DNA of 12,447 nt from NCBI GenBank assembly GCA_030620125.1, contig JAUXFI010000037.1, positions 1-12,447 of the forward strand, read 5' to 3'. The notes beneath the pieces were generated by a model, which searched no databases, was not told the DNA's origin, and saw only the letters and a program-made list of their open reading frames with translations. The translations under genes and the position numbers were made by a program. Below, piece after piece: positions 1 through 7,363 of the stretch (within the stretch, counting starts at the first letter, position 1; every line of letters starts with the position of its first letter). This DNA is from Anaerolineae bacterium. Its GTDB lineage: Bacteria > Chloroflexota > Anaerolineae > B4-G1.

Positions 1-1
1 C

Positions 2-519
<518 letters not shown>

Positions 520-527
<8 letters not shown>

Positions 528-843
528 GGATAAGTCAGTGGACTGGGAACAACGGGTCGTCGCCTTTGCGCGCTGCCACGATCTCCTGTATGGTCCCACC
601 GTCGACGCGCTCGACCTGGTCTCCGAGGTGGGCGAGGTGGCGAAGGAGTTGCTGCTGGCTACCGACTATGGGCGGCAGTCACCGCAGTTGCGCCCTGAAC
701 TATCGGGTGAGCTGGGCGACGCGCTCTACAGTCTGCTGATGCTGGCCGAGGCCTGCGGCGTGGATGCCGGTAGCGCGCTCAACGCCACTCTGGAAAAGTA
801 CGAGCGCCGGCTGGCGGAGAAGAGGAGAGCGGGGTCGGAATGA
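520..843 (+). CDS. MazG-like nucleotide pyrophosphohydrolase
   Basis: A 107-residue all-alpha protein of MazG/NTP-PPase type. The metal-binding signature is clear: E36-V-G-E39 in SEVGEVAKELL and E64-L-G-D67 in ELSGELGDALY, giving the family's ExxE...ExxD arrangement. The family hydrolyses NTPs or dNTPs to NMP plus pyrophosphate, often as house-cleaning. The single short domain fits the stand-alone form rather than the two-domain E. coli MazG. The start is ambiguous. ATG 520 follows GGAGG (515-519) with no spacer. An in-frame GTG at 538 has GAGGA (526-530) at a normal 7-nt distance and would remove six residues. The gene overlaps HEPN by 8 nt at its start, and its TGA overlaps the rnc ATG (ATGA, 840-843), so all three are probably co-translated. 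Confidence 0.82.
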
Positions 844-1607
844 GCGACGATTCAGCAGCCAATACCCAGTATCCAATCGCCACTCTCGAAGACTTTCAAC
901 ACTCACTGGGACACCGCTTTTGTGATCCGAATCTCCTCCTGTGCGCTCTCACCCATCCCTCCTACGTCAACGAGCATCCAGAGGACGGGGTTGGCGACAA
1001 CCAGCGCCTCGAGTTCCTCGGCGATGCGGTGCTCGACTTTATCGCCGGGGCGTGGGTCTACTGCCACTATCCCGATTTCCAAGAGGGACGGATGACCCGC
1101 CTGCGAGCGGCCCTGGTGCGCACCGAGACGCTGGCGCGGCTTGCCAGGCAGATGGGGATCGGGGAGGCGTTGCGGATAGGCCACGGTGAAGAGGAGTCTG
1201 GCGGACGGGAGCGAGACGCCAACCTGTGTGACGCCTTCGAGGCTGTCGTGGGGGCGCTCTACCTCGACGGTGGGATGGCTGCCGCTGAGGCGTTCGTCGA
1301 GCCGCTCATCGAGCCGGTGGCCGAGGCGACGCTGGCGGCAGAGGCGGATTGGGATGCCAAGAGCCGTCTCCAGGAGTGGAGCCAGGCCGAACGAGGCGTC
1401 ACGCCTCACTACCGCATCGTCGCCGAGAAAGGGCCTGACCACGCCAAGACCTTTGTGGCGAAGGTGCTCTTGGGCAAAGAGGTGGTGGGTCAGGGGTCGG
1501 GGCGCAGCAAGCAGGCGGCTGAGCAAGCGGCAGCGCAGGCGGCTTGGGTGTCCCTCATGCGGCTGAGATCCCCAGTGTCAACAGTGTCACCTCTGGACGA
1601 CAGTTGA
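840..1607 (+). CDS. rnc: Ribonuclease III
   Basis: 255 residues, close to the usual 220-260. RNase III cleaves double-stranded RNA in rRNA and mRNA processing. The nuclease domain covers about residues 16-160, with signature QRLEFLGDAVLDF (E58, D62) and DAFEAVVGALYLDGG (D131, E134), the Mg-binding acidic residues. The first Glu of the common NERLEF form is Gln55; this probably does not abolish activity, because the other acidic residues are intact. A double-stranded RNA-binding domain follows at about 170-240 (AKSRLQEW to KQAAEQAAAQAAW). Translation is coupled to the MazG-like gene by ATGA. Residues 7-15 before the conserved LEDFQHSLGH are encoded by a heptamer repeat. The last 17 codons are antisense to the convergent phosphoesterase and look like a non-conserved tail. 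Confidence 0.97.
   Translation: MSDDSAANTQYPIATLEDFQHSLGHRFCDPNLLLCALTHPSYVNEHPEDGVGDNQRLEFLGDAVLDFIAGAWVYCHYPDFQEGRMTRLRAALVRTETLARLARQMGIGEALRIGHGEEESGGRERDANLCDAFEAVVGALYLDGGMAAAEAFVEPLIEPVAEATLAAEADWDAKSRLQEWSQAERGVTPHYRIVAEKGPDHAKTFVAKVLLGKEVVGQGSGRSKQAAEQAAAQAAWVSLMRLRSPVSTVSPLDDS
859..886 (+). repeat. Heptanucleotide tandem repeat, four degenerate units, inside rnc
   Basis: Four consecutive 7-nt units, CCAATAC, CCAGTAT, CCAATCG and CCACTCT, share the pattern CCANTNN. They lie in frame near the rnc start and are translated as part of ANTQYPIATL. The same pattern recurs at 7370-7404 and, on the other strand, at 6420-6433. The units and period are seen directly. That they form one repeat family is inference. 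Confidence 0.55.
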
Positions 1608-2502
1608 AGCGCACCTCCGGGCTGACCAGCCCCACACCCCGATTGACGTACAGCCACATGCTCTCCACCTGATACAGCCCCGCGTAGTATTTGCGACCCA
1701 GGTAAGGTAGAAGCGGCGGCCCAAAGATGGGCAACTGCACCTGCCCCCCGTGGGAGTGGCCCGAAAGCTGCAAGGTCACGCGCCCGTCGGCCGCTACCTC
1801 GTCGGCGTAGTCAGGCTCGTGGGCCAGGAGCACGACCGTCGCGCCGTCCGGCACACCCTCCAATGCTTTCTCCAGGTCGGCGTGTCGCTCCCACACGTCG
1901 TCCACTGCTGCTACCCACAGCCCGTCTGCTACTTCCCGCGCCGCGTTGCGCAGCACGGTCAGCCCGACGCCGGCCAGCGCCCCGGCGACGATGTCGGCGT
2001 CTGTCCAATGGTCGTGGTTGCCCAGGCAGGCCAGCACGTTACCCCCCCCAGCCCCCCCTATGAGGGGGGGAGGTCCGCCGCGTCGCCCAGGCGAGCCATC
2101 GCTTCCCCTCAGCCCCCCTATGAGGGGGGGAGCTTTGTCGCCGGGGGTTGTTAGGGGAGAGAGGGCATCTGCGCAAGAGAATGCATATTCGGCCGAGGCT
2201 GATACATAGTCGCCGGTCAGCACGATCAGGTCGGCTTCCTGCTGCAATGCCAGTTCAACTGCCTGCGCGATGTCCTCCTGCGACATGCACGGCCCCCGGT
2301 GCAGGTCCGAAAGCTGCGCGATGGTGAACCCGTCGAGGCTGGCTGGCAGGCCAGGGAGCGGCACGTTCACTCGCTCCACCGCCAGCCAGTGCGGCTCGAC
2401 GGATGTGGCGTATCCCACTCCCGCGACCGCCGAGAGTCCGGCTGTCGCCGCGCTGCCCAGCAGCCACTTGAGGAGTCGCCGGCGCGTGATTGTGTGTGTC
2501 AC
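1555..2502 (-). CDS. Tat-exported metallophosphoesterase (YkuE-like, COG1408 type)
   Basis: A calcineurin-like phosphohydrolase with an N-terminal Tat signal (TRRRLLKWLLGSAATAG), so it probably acts outside the membrane, with two metal ions. Metal motifs in order are SDLHRG, TGDYV, LGNHDHW, LLAHEPD and SGHSHGGQ, a complete set. I chose GTG 2502 because a TATAAT box (2514-2509) lies 6 nt upstream. The alternative ATG 2520 would add six residues (MAYNGG) but lies upstream of that box and has no good ribosome site. Counting from ATG 2520, residues 124-160 are a Gly/Pro-rich stretch between TGDYV and GNHDHW, encoded by two C/G palindromes; relatives normally run straight into the GNHD strand. The 3' end overlaps rnc by 53 nt, convergently. 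It is transcribed divergently from smc. The substrate is unknown. Confidence 0.9.
   Translation of the reverse strand: MTHTITRRRLLKWLLGSAATAGLSAVAGVGYATSVEPHWLAVERVNVPLPGLPASLDGFTIAQLSDLHRGPCMSQEDIAQAVELALQQEADLIVLTGDYVSASAEYAFSCADALSPLTTPGDKAPPLIGGLRGSDGSPGRRGGPPPLIGGAGGGNVLACLGNHDHWTDADIVAGALAGVGLTVLRNAAREVADGLWVAAVDDVWERHADLEKALEGVPDGATVVLLAHEPDYADEVAADGRVTLQLSGHSHGGQVQLPIFGPPLLPYLGRKYYAGLYQVESMWLYVNRGVGLVSPEVRFNCRPEVTLLTLGISAA
2041..2156. repeat. In-frame palindromic insertion with two C/G hairpins
   Basis: This stretch lies inside the minus-strand phosphoesterase. It contains two near-identical palindromes, 2050-2071 (C7-TATGA-G7) and 2111-2132 (C6-TATGA-G7), each flanked by AG and A, with start points 61 nt apart. 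Each can form a G/C stem of 6-7 pairs (plus T-A) around ATG. A third C-run (2042-2049) and a G-run (2143-2147) sit at the edges. The stretch is open in the gene's frame and encodes PPLIGG twice. I see no clear target-site duplication. The boundaries are approximate and were set by where the phosphoesterase family sequence seems to stop and resume. Confidence 0.65.
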
Positions 2503-2508
2503 GCCGCC

Positions 2509-2536
2509 ATTATACGCCATCCTGCGCGATTCGCAA
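2509..2536 (-). promoter_or_regulatory. Probable promoter of the phosphoesterase (leaderless)
   Basis: On the minus strand, TTGCGA (2536-2531) and a perfect TATAAT (2514-2509) are separated by 16 nt, matching sigma-70 boxes 4/6 and 6/6. Transcription would begin about 6-8 nt downstream, at or next to GTG 2502, leaving essentially no 5' leader. The boxes are seen directly; their use is inference. Confidence 0.55.
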
Positions 2537-2537
2537 T

Positions 2538-2566
2538 TTGCCATCTCTGCGTAAGCGCGGTATACT
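2538..2566 (+). promoter_or_regulatory. Probable smc promoter (leaderless)
   Basis: TTGCCA (2538-2543), an ideal 17-nt spacer and TATACT (2561-2566) match the sigma-70 consensus at 5/6 in each box. The -10 box ends 8 nt before the smc ATG (2575). No Shine-Dalgarno sequence lies between them, so the transcript probably starts at or within a few nt of the ATG. The -35 box is back to back with that of the divergent phosphoesterase promoter (one base between them). Confidence 0.62.
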
Positions 2567-2574
2567 CTGGGTGT

Positions 2575-5500
2575 ATGCGTCTCAATCATCTCATACTCCA
2601 GGGCTACAAGTCCTTCGCGACCAAAACCGAGTTCCTGTTCCCCACAGGTGTCACGGCTATCGTCGGCCCCAACGGGTCGGGCAAGAGCAACATTGCCGAT
2701 GGAATCCGCTGGGTGCTGGGCGAGCAGCGCATGCGCACTTTGCGGGGCAGGTCCTCCGCCGACATGATCTTTGCCGGCGGACGGCGTCGCGCCCGGGCCG
2801 GCATGGCCGAGGTCTCTTTGACTCTCGACAACTCTGACGGTTGGCTGCCGATCGAGTTCAGCGAGGTCACCATCACCCGCCGCGCTTATCGCTCCGGCGA
2901 GAACGAGTATCTCGTCAATGGAGCGCGGGTGCGACTGCGCGACATCGCCGAGTTGCTGGCCGAAAGCGGCCTCAGCCAGCGTGCCTACACCGTCATTGGG
3001 CAGGGATTGGTGGACGCGGCGCTCTCGCTGCGTCCCCAGGAGCGGCGCACGCTTTTTGAGGAGGCCGCTGGCATCAGTCTCTACCGTACGCGACGAGAGG
3101 AGGCTATCCGGCGACTGGATGAGACGCAGCGCAATCTGGAGCGCGTCCGGGACATTGTCAACGAGATTGCCCCCCGCCTGCGGCGGCTTGAGCGGGAGAC
3201 GGAGCGGGTGGAGGAACATAGGCGCTTGATCGCTCACCTGGAGCGATTGCAGCGCACCTGGTATGGTTATCACTGGGGGCGCCAACAGACCGCGCTGGAC
3301 CGCGCTCTTGAACGGGTCTCCGTTCTGGAATCCAGCCTGGAGAAGCAGCAGAGGGATGTCTCCGCGCTGGCCGAGCGACTGATCCAATTGCGCCAGCAGG
3401 AGAGCGAGCTGCGCGGCAGGCTGGGCGGTTGGCACCGCGAAAGCGCCGATCTTCACGATCGCGCCAACGAGGTGCAGCGCGAACTGGCCGTGGCGGAGGA
3501 GCGGACGCGATTGCTAAAGGTCCGGCGCGAAGAGTTGCTGGCCGAACTCGAACCACTGGACGACCAGCAAGAGGCGCAGGCAGAGAAAGTCACTCAGGTT
3601 CAGGCTCAGATCGAGCAACTGAAACACGACCTGGCAGAGCACGAGACTCGGTTGGTAGCCCTGGAGCAGGAATGGGCAAGCGTGAAGCAGCAGGCCCAGG
3701 AGCCGGCCCAGAGGCGCGACCGGGTGGAGCAAGAGTTACGCGCCCGCCGCGCGCAGTTGGAACGGTTGAACCAGGCGCTGCTCGACGCCCGCGAGGAGGC
3801 GGCCCGTCTGGCAAGCGAGCAGGCCGTGGCGAATGAGCGGGCGCGGCAGTTGAAGGCCCGGCACGAGGAAATCCTGGCCGAACTGGAACCGCTCAGCGGG
3901 CAGCGAGGGAGGCAGGCTGAACGGGTCGCCGAGGCCAGCGGTCAGGTCGAGCAACGGGAACGTGAGCTGGCGGAGCACGGGCAGCGATTGGCGGAATTGG
4001 AGCGGGAGTGGGTGGCCGTGCAGCAGCAAGCCCAGGAGCCCGACCAGCGGCGCGTCCGGGTGGAGCAAGAGTTGCGTGATCGTCGCGCGCGGGTGGAACG
4101 GTTGAACCAGGCGCTGCTCGACGCGCGCGCGGAGGCGGCCCGCTTGGCGGGCGAGCATGAGGCTTTGAGCCGGATACACGCTTCGTGGGCTGCCTACGAT
4201 GCAGGTGTCCAGGCGCTGCTCCAGGCCGATCTGGATGGTGTTCTCGGCCCGCTGGCGTCGCTGATCAGGGTGGCTCCTGGGTGGGAGCGCGGGGTCGAGG
4301 CGGCGCTGGGCGCTGACCTCCAGGCTGTCGTCGTGGAACGGGCGTCCCTCGCCGAAAAGGTGCGCCGGGCAATCGAGTCCGTAGGAGGGCGGCTGACCCT
4401 GCTGCCGTTGGACACCCTGCGCGCGGTCCCGCCGTTGCCACCGGGTGCTCTGTGTGCTGCCGACGTCGTCACCTGTGACGAGAGTGTGCGGCCGGCGGTC
4501 GAAACGGTGCTGGGCGCGGTCGCTCTGTGTGACAGCCTGGCGGCGGCCTGGGCATTGCTCCCCGCCATGCCGCCGGGAAGCCGCTGCGTCACCGCTACGG
4601 GCATCGTCCTGCGGGCCGACGGCGCGCTCTCGGTGGGGCAGGTTGGGACGGGCGGTGTCCTGGTGGATGAGCAGGCCCGGCGAGAACTTGGTGCGCAATT
4701 GGAGGAGACCCAACGCCGCTGTGAGGAGACCGAGGAGCAGCAGCGAGCGGAGGCTGGCAAGGTCGCGGCGCTGGGGACAGAGTTGGAAGAACTGGACCGG
4801 CAGGCCACGGCGACCAGAGAGGAGGCGGAGCGGGTCGAGCGGGAAGCGCTGGGCAAGGCTCGCACCGAGGTCGCGGTGGCGGAGGAGGCCCTGCGCAGCC
4901 AACAGATTGCTCTGCAACGGGAAGCGCCGTTGTTGGATCAGCTCGATGTACAGATGGCTACCCTGCGCCAACAGGCCGACGAGATGGAGGTCGAGCGTGC
5001 CGCCATCGTCGCCCGCGCTCAGGAATTGCACGCAGAGACTGATCGGGTAGAGGCACAGCCGCAGGTGTACATTGAGCCGGCACAGTCCCAACAGGGGGGC
5101 CAGTCGCGGGTGGAGGAGGCCCACCGGCGCTGCCAGGAGGTCGAGGAGCGGCAGCAAGCGGAGGCCGGCCGGGTCGCGGCGCTGGAGACAAAGTTGCAGG
5201 AACTGGCCCAGCAGGCCGCGGCCGCCAGCGAGAAGGCGGCGTGGGTCGAGCGGGAGAAGATGGGGAAGGCTCGCACCGCGGGCGCGGTGGCCGAGGAGCC
5301 CCTGCGTAGCCAGCAGGTCGCTCTGCAGCGCGAGGCGGCGCATCTGGATCAGCTTCGGGCGCAGATGACCGCCCGCCACCAGCGGATTGACGAGTTGAGG
5401 GGTGAGCACGCCACGATCGTCGCGCGCACCCAGGAGTTGCGTGTAGAGGCGTCGCAGATGGAAGCGCAACTGCGCCAGGTGCGCGCGCACATTCAGCCTG

Positions 5501-6414
5501 CCGAGGAGGAGCTGGCGCGGTTCCGCGAGGAGCAGACGTCCGAGGAGGAGCGAGAGCGACGGGCACGCGACCGGGTGCGCGACACGGAGGCGCGTCAGGG
5601 GCACGCTCAATTGGACGTCGCTCGCTGCCGGGACGAGTTAGAATTGCTGGGCCGGCGCATTGAGGAGGACCTGGGGCTGGTCGAACTGGAACTGGCGGAG
5701 AGTGTCACGGCGCAGAGCCCGCTGCCGCTGCGACCGCTGGTCTCCCAACTACCCATCGTCGAGGAACTGCCCGAAGGGTTGGAGGAGGAGATCCAGCGTC
5801 TCAAGGCCCGCATGCGACGATTGGGGTCAGTCAACCCGAACGCTCCTGACGATTACGCCGAGGTTCGGGAGCGGCATGGCTTCCTCACCGAGCAGTCGGC
5901 CGACCTGGAGACGGCCTCGGCCCAACTACGCCAGGTGGTGGCCGAATTGGACGAATTGATGGAGGCTGCCTTCCAGGAGACGTTCGATGCGGTGTCCGAC
6001 AGGTTTTCCGAGACGTTCCCGGCTCTGTTCAACGGCGGCGCCGCGCGGCTAGAGTTGACCGAGCCGGATGACTTGATGAACACCGGCGTGGACATTGTCG
6101 CCCGGCCTCCGGGCAAGCGCGCGCAGCGATTGGCGCTGCTCTCCGGCGGGGAGCGGGCCTTGACCGCGACCGCGCTCCTGTTCGCTCTCCTCCACGTCAG
6201 CCCGACTCCCTTCTGCGTGCTCGACGAGGTGGACGCCATGCTCGACGAGGCGAACGTAGGACGTTTCCGCGGGTTGCTGGAGGAACTGGCGCAGCAGACT
6301 CAGTTCATCATCATAACCCACAACCGAGTCACCGTCGAGGCCGCCGATGCCATCTATGGTGTCTCTATGGGCGCGGAGGGGGTTTCGCAGGTGGTGTCGT
6401 TGAAGTTGGATTAG
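2575..6414 (+). CDS. smc: Chromosome segregation SMC ATPase with enlarged coiled-coil arms
   Basis: 1279 residues, about 90 more than typical bacterial SMC. SMC dimers with ScpA/ScpB extrude and tether DNA loops and help segregate chromosomes. The N-terminal head has Walker A GPNGSGKS (31-38) and an R-loop-like DMIFAGG. The hinge spans about 530-705 and ends in GTGGVLVDEQARREL. The C-terminal head has signature LSGGERAL (from about 1189) and Walker B FCVLDEVDAMLDE (D1217, E1218). RLGSVN marks the end of the C-arm. Each arm holds a tandem duplication next to the hinge: 305-416/417-528 and 709-845/846-982. ATG 2575 starts exactly at the conserved MRLNHLILQGYKSF; in-frame codons further upstream are antisense to the phosphoesterase. 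The usual neighbour rnc is nearby, but scpAB and ftsY are not in the window. Confidence 0.97.
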   Translation: MRLNHLILQGYKSFATKTEFLFPTGVTAIVGPNGSGKSNIADGIRWVLGEQRMRTLRGRSSADMIFAGGRRRARAGMAEVSLTLDNSDGWLPIEFSEVTITRRAYRSGENEYLVNGARVRLRDIAELLAESGLSQRAYTVIGQGLVDAALSLRPQERRTLFEEAAGISLYRTRREEAIRRLDETQRNLERVRDIVNEIAPRLRRLERETERVEEHRRLIAHLERLQRTWYGYHWGRQQTALDRALERVSVLESSLEKQQRDVSALAERLIQLRQQESELRGRLGGWHRESADLHDRANEVQRELAVAEERTRLLKVRREELLAELEPLDDQQEAQAEKVTQVQAQIEQLKHDLAEHETRLVALEQEWASVKQQAQEPAQRRDRVEQELRARRAQLERLNQALLDAREEAARLASEQAVANERARQLKARHEEILAELEPLSGQRGRQAERVAEASGQVEQRERELAEHGQRLAELEREWVAVQQQAQEPDQRRVRVEQELRDRRARVERLNQALLDARAEAARLAGEHEALSRIHASWAAYDAGVQALLQADLDGVLGPLASLIRVAPGWERGVEAALGADLQAVVVERASLAEKVRRAIESVGGRLTLLPLDTLRAVPPLPPGALCAADVVTCDESVRPAVETVLGAVALCDSLAAAWALLPAMPPGSRCVTATGIVLRADGALSVGQVGTGGVLVDEQARRELGAQLEETQRRCEETEEQQRAEAGKVAALGTELEELDRQATATREEAERVEREALGKARTEVAVAEEALRSQQIALQREAPLLDQLDVQMATLRQQADEMEVERAAIVARAQELHAETDRVEAQPQVYIEPAQSQQGGQSRVEEAHRRCQEVEERQQAEAGRVAALETKLQELAQQAAAASEKAAWVEREKMGKARTAGAVAEEPLRSQQVALQREAAHLDQLRAQMTARHQRIDELRGEHATIVARTQELRVEASQMEAQLRQVRAHIQPAEEELARFREEQTSEEERERRARDRVRDTEARQGHAQLDVARCRDELELLGRRIEEDLGLVELELAESVTAQSPLPLRPLVSQLPIVEELPEGLEEEIQRLKARMRRLGSVNPNAPDDYAEVRERHGFLTEQSADLETASAQLRQVVAELDELMEAAFQETFDAVSDRFSETFPALFNGGAARLELTEPDDLMNTGVDIVARPPGKRAQRLALLSGGERALTATALLFALLHVSPTPFCVLDEVDAMLDEANVGRFRGLLEELAQQTQFIIITHNRVTVEAADAIYGVSMGAEGVSQVVSLKLD
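3487..4158 (+). repeat. SMC N-arm tandem duplication, 2 x 336 bp
   Basis: Copies 3487-3822 and 3823-4158 encode 112 residues each, exactly 16 heptads. Matching landmarks include AVAEERTR/AVANERAR, ELLAELEPL/EILAELEPL, QQAQEPAQRR/QQAQEPDQRR and ERLNQALLDAR in both. The 31 nt at 3758-3788 and 4094-4124 are identical. Copy 2 ends immediately before the hinge. Confidence 0.9.
4699..5520 (+). repeat. SMC C-arm tandem duplication, 2 x 411 bp
   Basis: Copies 4699-5109 and 5110-5520 encode 137 residues each. Matching landmarks include LEETQRRCEETEEQQ/VEEAHRRCQEVEERQQ, AEAGKVAAL/AEAGRVAAL, GKARTEVAVAEEALRSQQ/GKARTAGAVAEEPLRSQQ, and AAIVARAQEL/ATIVARTQEL. Copy 1 begins immediately after the hinge. Its last ~20 residues (about 826-845) are rich in Gln, Gly and Pro and probably break the helix. 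Confidence 0.88.
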
Positions 6415-6419
6415 GGGAG

Positions 6420-6433
6420 AGATTGGAGATTGG
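6420..6433 (-). repeat. Heptamer repeat between smc and the second phosphoesterase
   Basis: Two exact AGATTGG units on the plus strand read as CCAATCT x2 on the minus strand. They fill most of the 34-nt gap after smc. They are the same unit as at 7370-7404 but inverted, so the gene at 6449-7363 is bracketed by inverted heptamer arrays. Confidence 0.55.
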
Positions 6434-6448
6434 GTAAGAGGGTGAGCA

Positions 6449-7363
6449 ATGCGTCTGGCGGTTCTGGCTGATATTCACGGTAATCTGCCGGCGCTGGAAG
6501 CGGTGTTGGGGGATGTGCAGCAGCACGATGTGGATGGCATCATCGTTGCCGGCGATTTGATCGGTGGCGGGCCGCAACCAGTGGAAGTGGTTTGTCTGCT
6601 GCGTTCGCTCGGCAGTTTGATGATTCGAGGCAACAACGAGGACTATTTCCTGGCCTACGACGCGGGGGATGCACCAGATGCCTGGCGTGTGAGCTACCAG
6701 TGGGCTACCATGCGCTGGTCATATCTCTCCCTTGATAAGGAGACGTTGGATTTCATCTCATCGCTCCCAGAGCAACGCGTGGTTACCATGGATGGCACTG
6801 CGCCGATCCGTGTGGTACATGGCTCCCCAAGCAGCCCATCAGGTGTGCTTTTTCCAGACCGTGACCCAGTCGGTATGAGTCTGTTTAGAAAGGCCGGGTT
6901 TCTTCCGCCAGGTCGTGATCCGGTCAAGTTGGATCTGGCACTTGCGGGGGTCAATGAACCGGTATTGGTATGCGGACACACACATATTCCGTGGAAGCAA
7001 GAACGGAATGGCAGACTCGCTCTCAATCCGGGAGCGGTGAGCGCAGCGCTTAACGGCGACGTGCGTGCTCAATACGCGTTGCTGATTTGGCAGGATGGTC
7101 ATTGGCGAGTAGAGCACCGGGCAGTGCCCTACGACCTTGACCAGGTACGTGAGGCTTTTTGTGAAAGCGGTCTACTGGCAGAAGGGGGAGCTTTTGCCCA
7201 GGCGTGCCTGTTCAGCATAGTGACGGGCCAGAACGTTGCGGGGCAATTCCTTTCACATTTCTATGGATTGGCTGCCGAGGCTGGGTTCGAGAATTGCGAC
7301 GTCGTTCCAGACGGTATCTGGGATCGTGCAGTGGCCACCTTCAACTGGGAGGAAGTCACTTGA
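6449..7363 (+). CDS. Metallophosphoesterase family protein (calcineurin-like)
   Basis: 304 residues, cytoplasmic (no signal peptide). Metal-binding motifs are DIHGN (8-12), AGDLIGGGP (D36), RGNNE (61-64), VVHGSP (H124) and CGHTHIPW (176-179), a full dinuclear site. The first ~200 residues resemble the small YfcE/MJ0936-like branch. The last ~100 residues, including FCESGLLAEGGAFAQACLF, form an extension I cannot assign. The natural substrate is unknown. ATG 6449 has GAGG (6438-6441) at 7 nt. Its TGA overlaps the asparaginase TTG (TTGA, 7360-7363). The gene looks less GC-rich at third positions than smc and the asparaginase gene, and is flanked by inverted CCAATCT repeats, so later insertion into this locus is possible. 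Confidence 0.9.
   Translation: MRLAVLADIHGNLPALEAVLGDVQQHDVDGIIVAGDLIGGGPQPVEVVCLLRSLGSLMIRGNNEDYFLAYDAGDAPDAWRVSYQWATMRWSYLSLDKETLDFISSLPEQRVVTMDGTAPIRVVHGSPSSPSGVLFPDRDPVGMSLFRKAGFLPPGRDPVKLDLALAGVNEPVLVCGHTHIPWKQERNGRLALNPGAVSAALNGDVRAQYALLIWQDGHWRVEHRAVPYDLDQVREAFCESGLLAEGGAFAQACLFSIVTGQNVAGQFLSHFYGLAAEAGFENCDVVPDGIWDRAVATFNWEEVT
7347..7353 (+). promoter_or_regulatory. Shine-Dalgarno deciding the asparaginase TTG start
   Basis: GGGAGGA lies at the end of the preceding gene, with the GGAGG core 7 nt before TTG 7360. No other in-frame start fits, because the next ATG (7435) is already past the catalytic TTGGTIA motif. Confidence 0.8.

Noticed and set aside
2050..2132. The two C/G palindromes as intrinsic terminators
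   Set aside because: They lie within a gene with intact downstream motifs and have no following T-run on either strand.
2299..2574. 92-codon upstream extension of smc
   Set aside because: It is antisense to the phosphoesterase, while the conserved SMC N-terminus and the promoter both place the start at 2575.
2521..3456. Upstream extension of the first phosphoesterase (633-codon frame)
   Set aside because: Everything beyond MAYNGG is antisense to the conserved SMC head and arm; the Tat signal marks the true N-terminus at 2502-2520.
3736..5610. 624-codon open frame antisense to smc
   Set aside because: It is a by-product of GC-rich codons and repeated Leu/Gln/Glu/Arg-rich coiled-coil sequence; it has no recognisable domain and the plus strand encodes unmistakable SMC.
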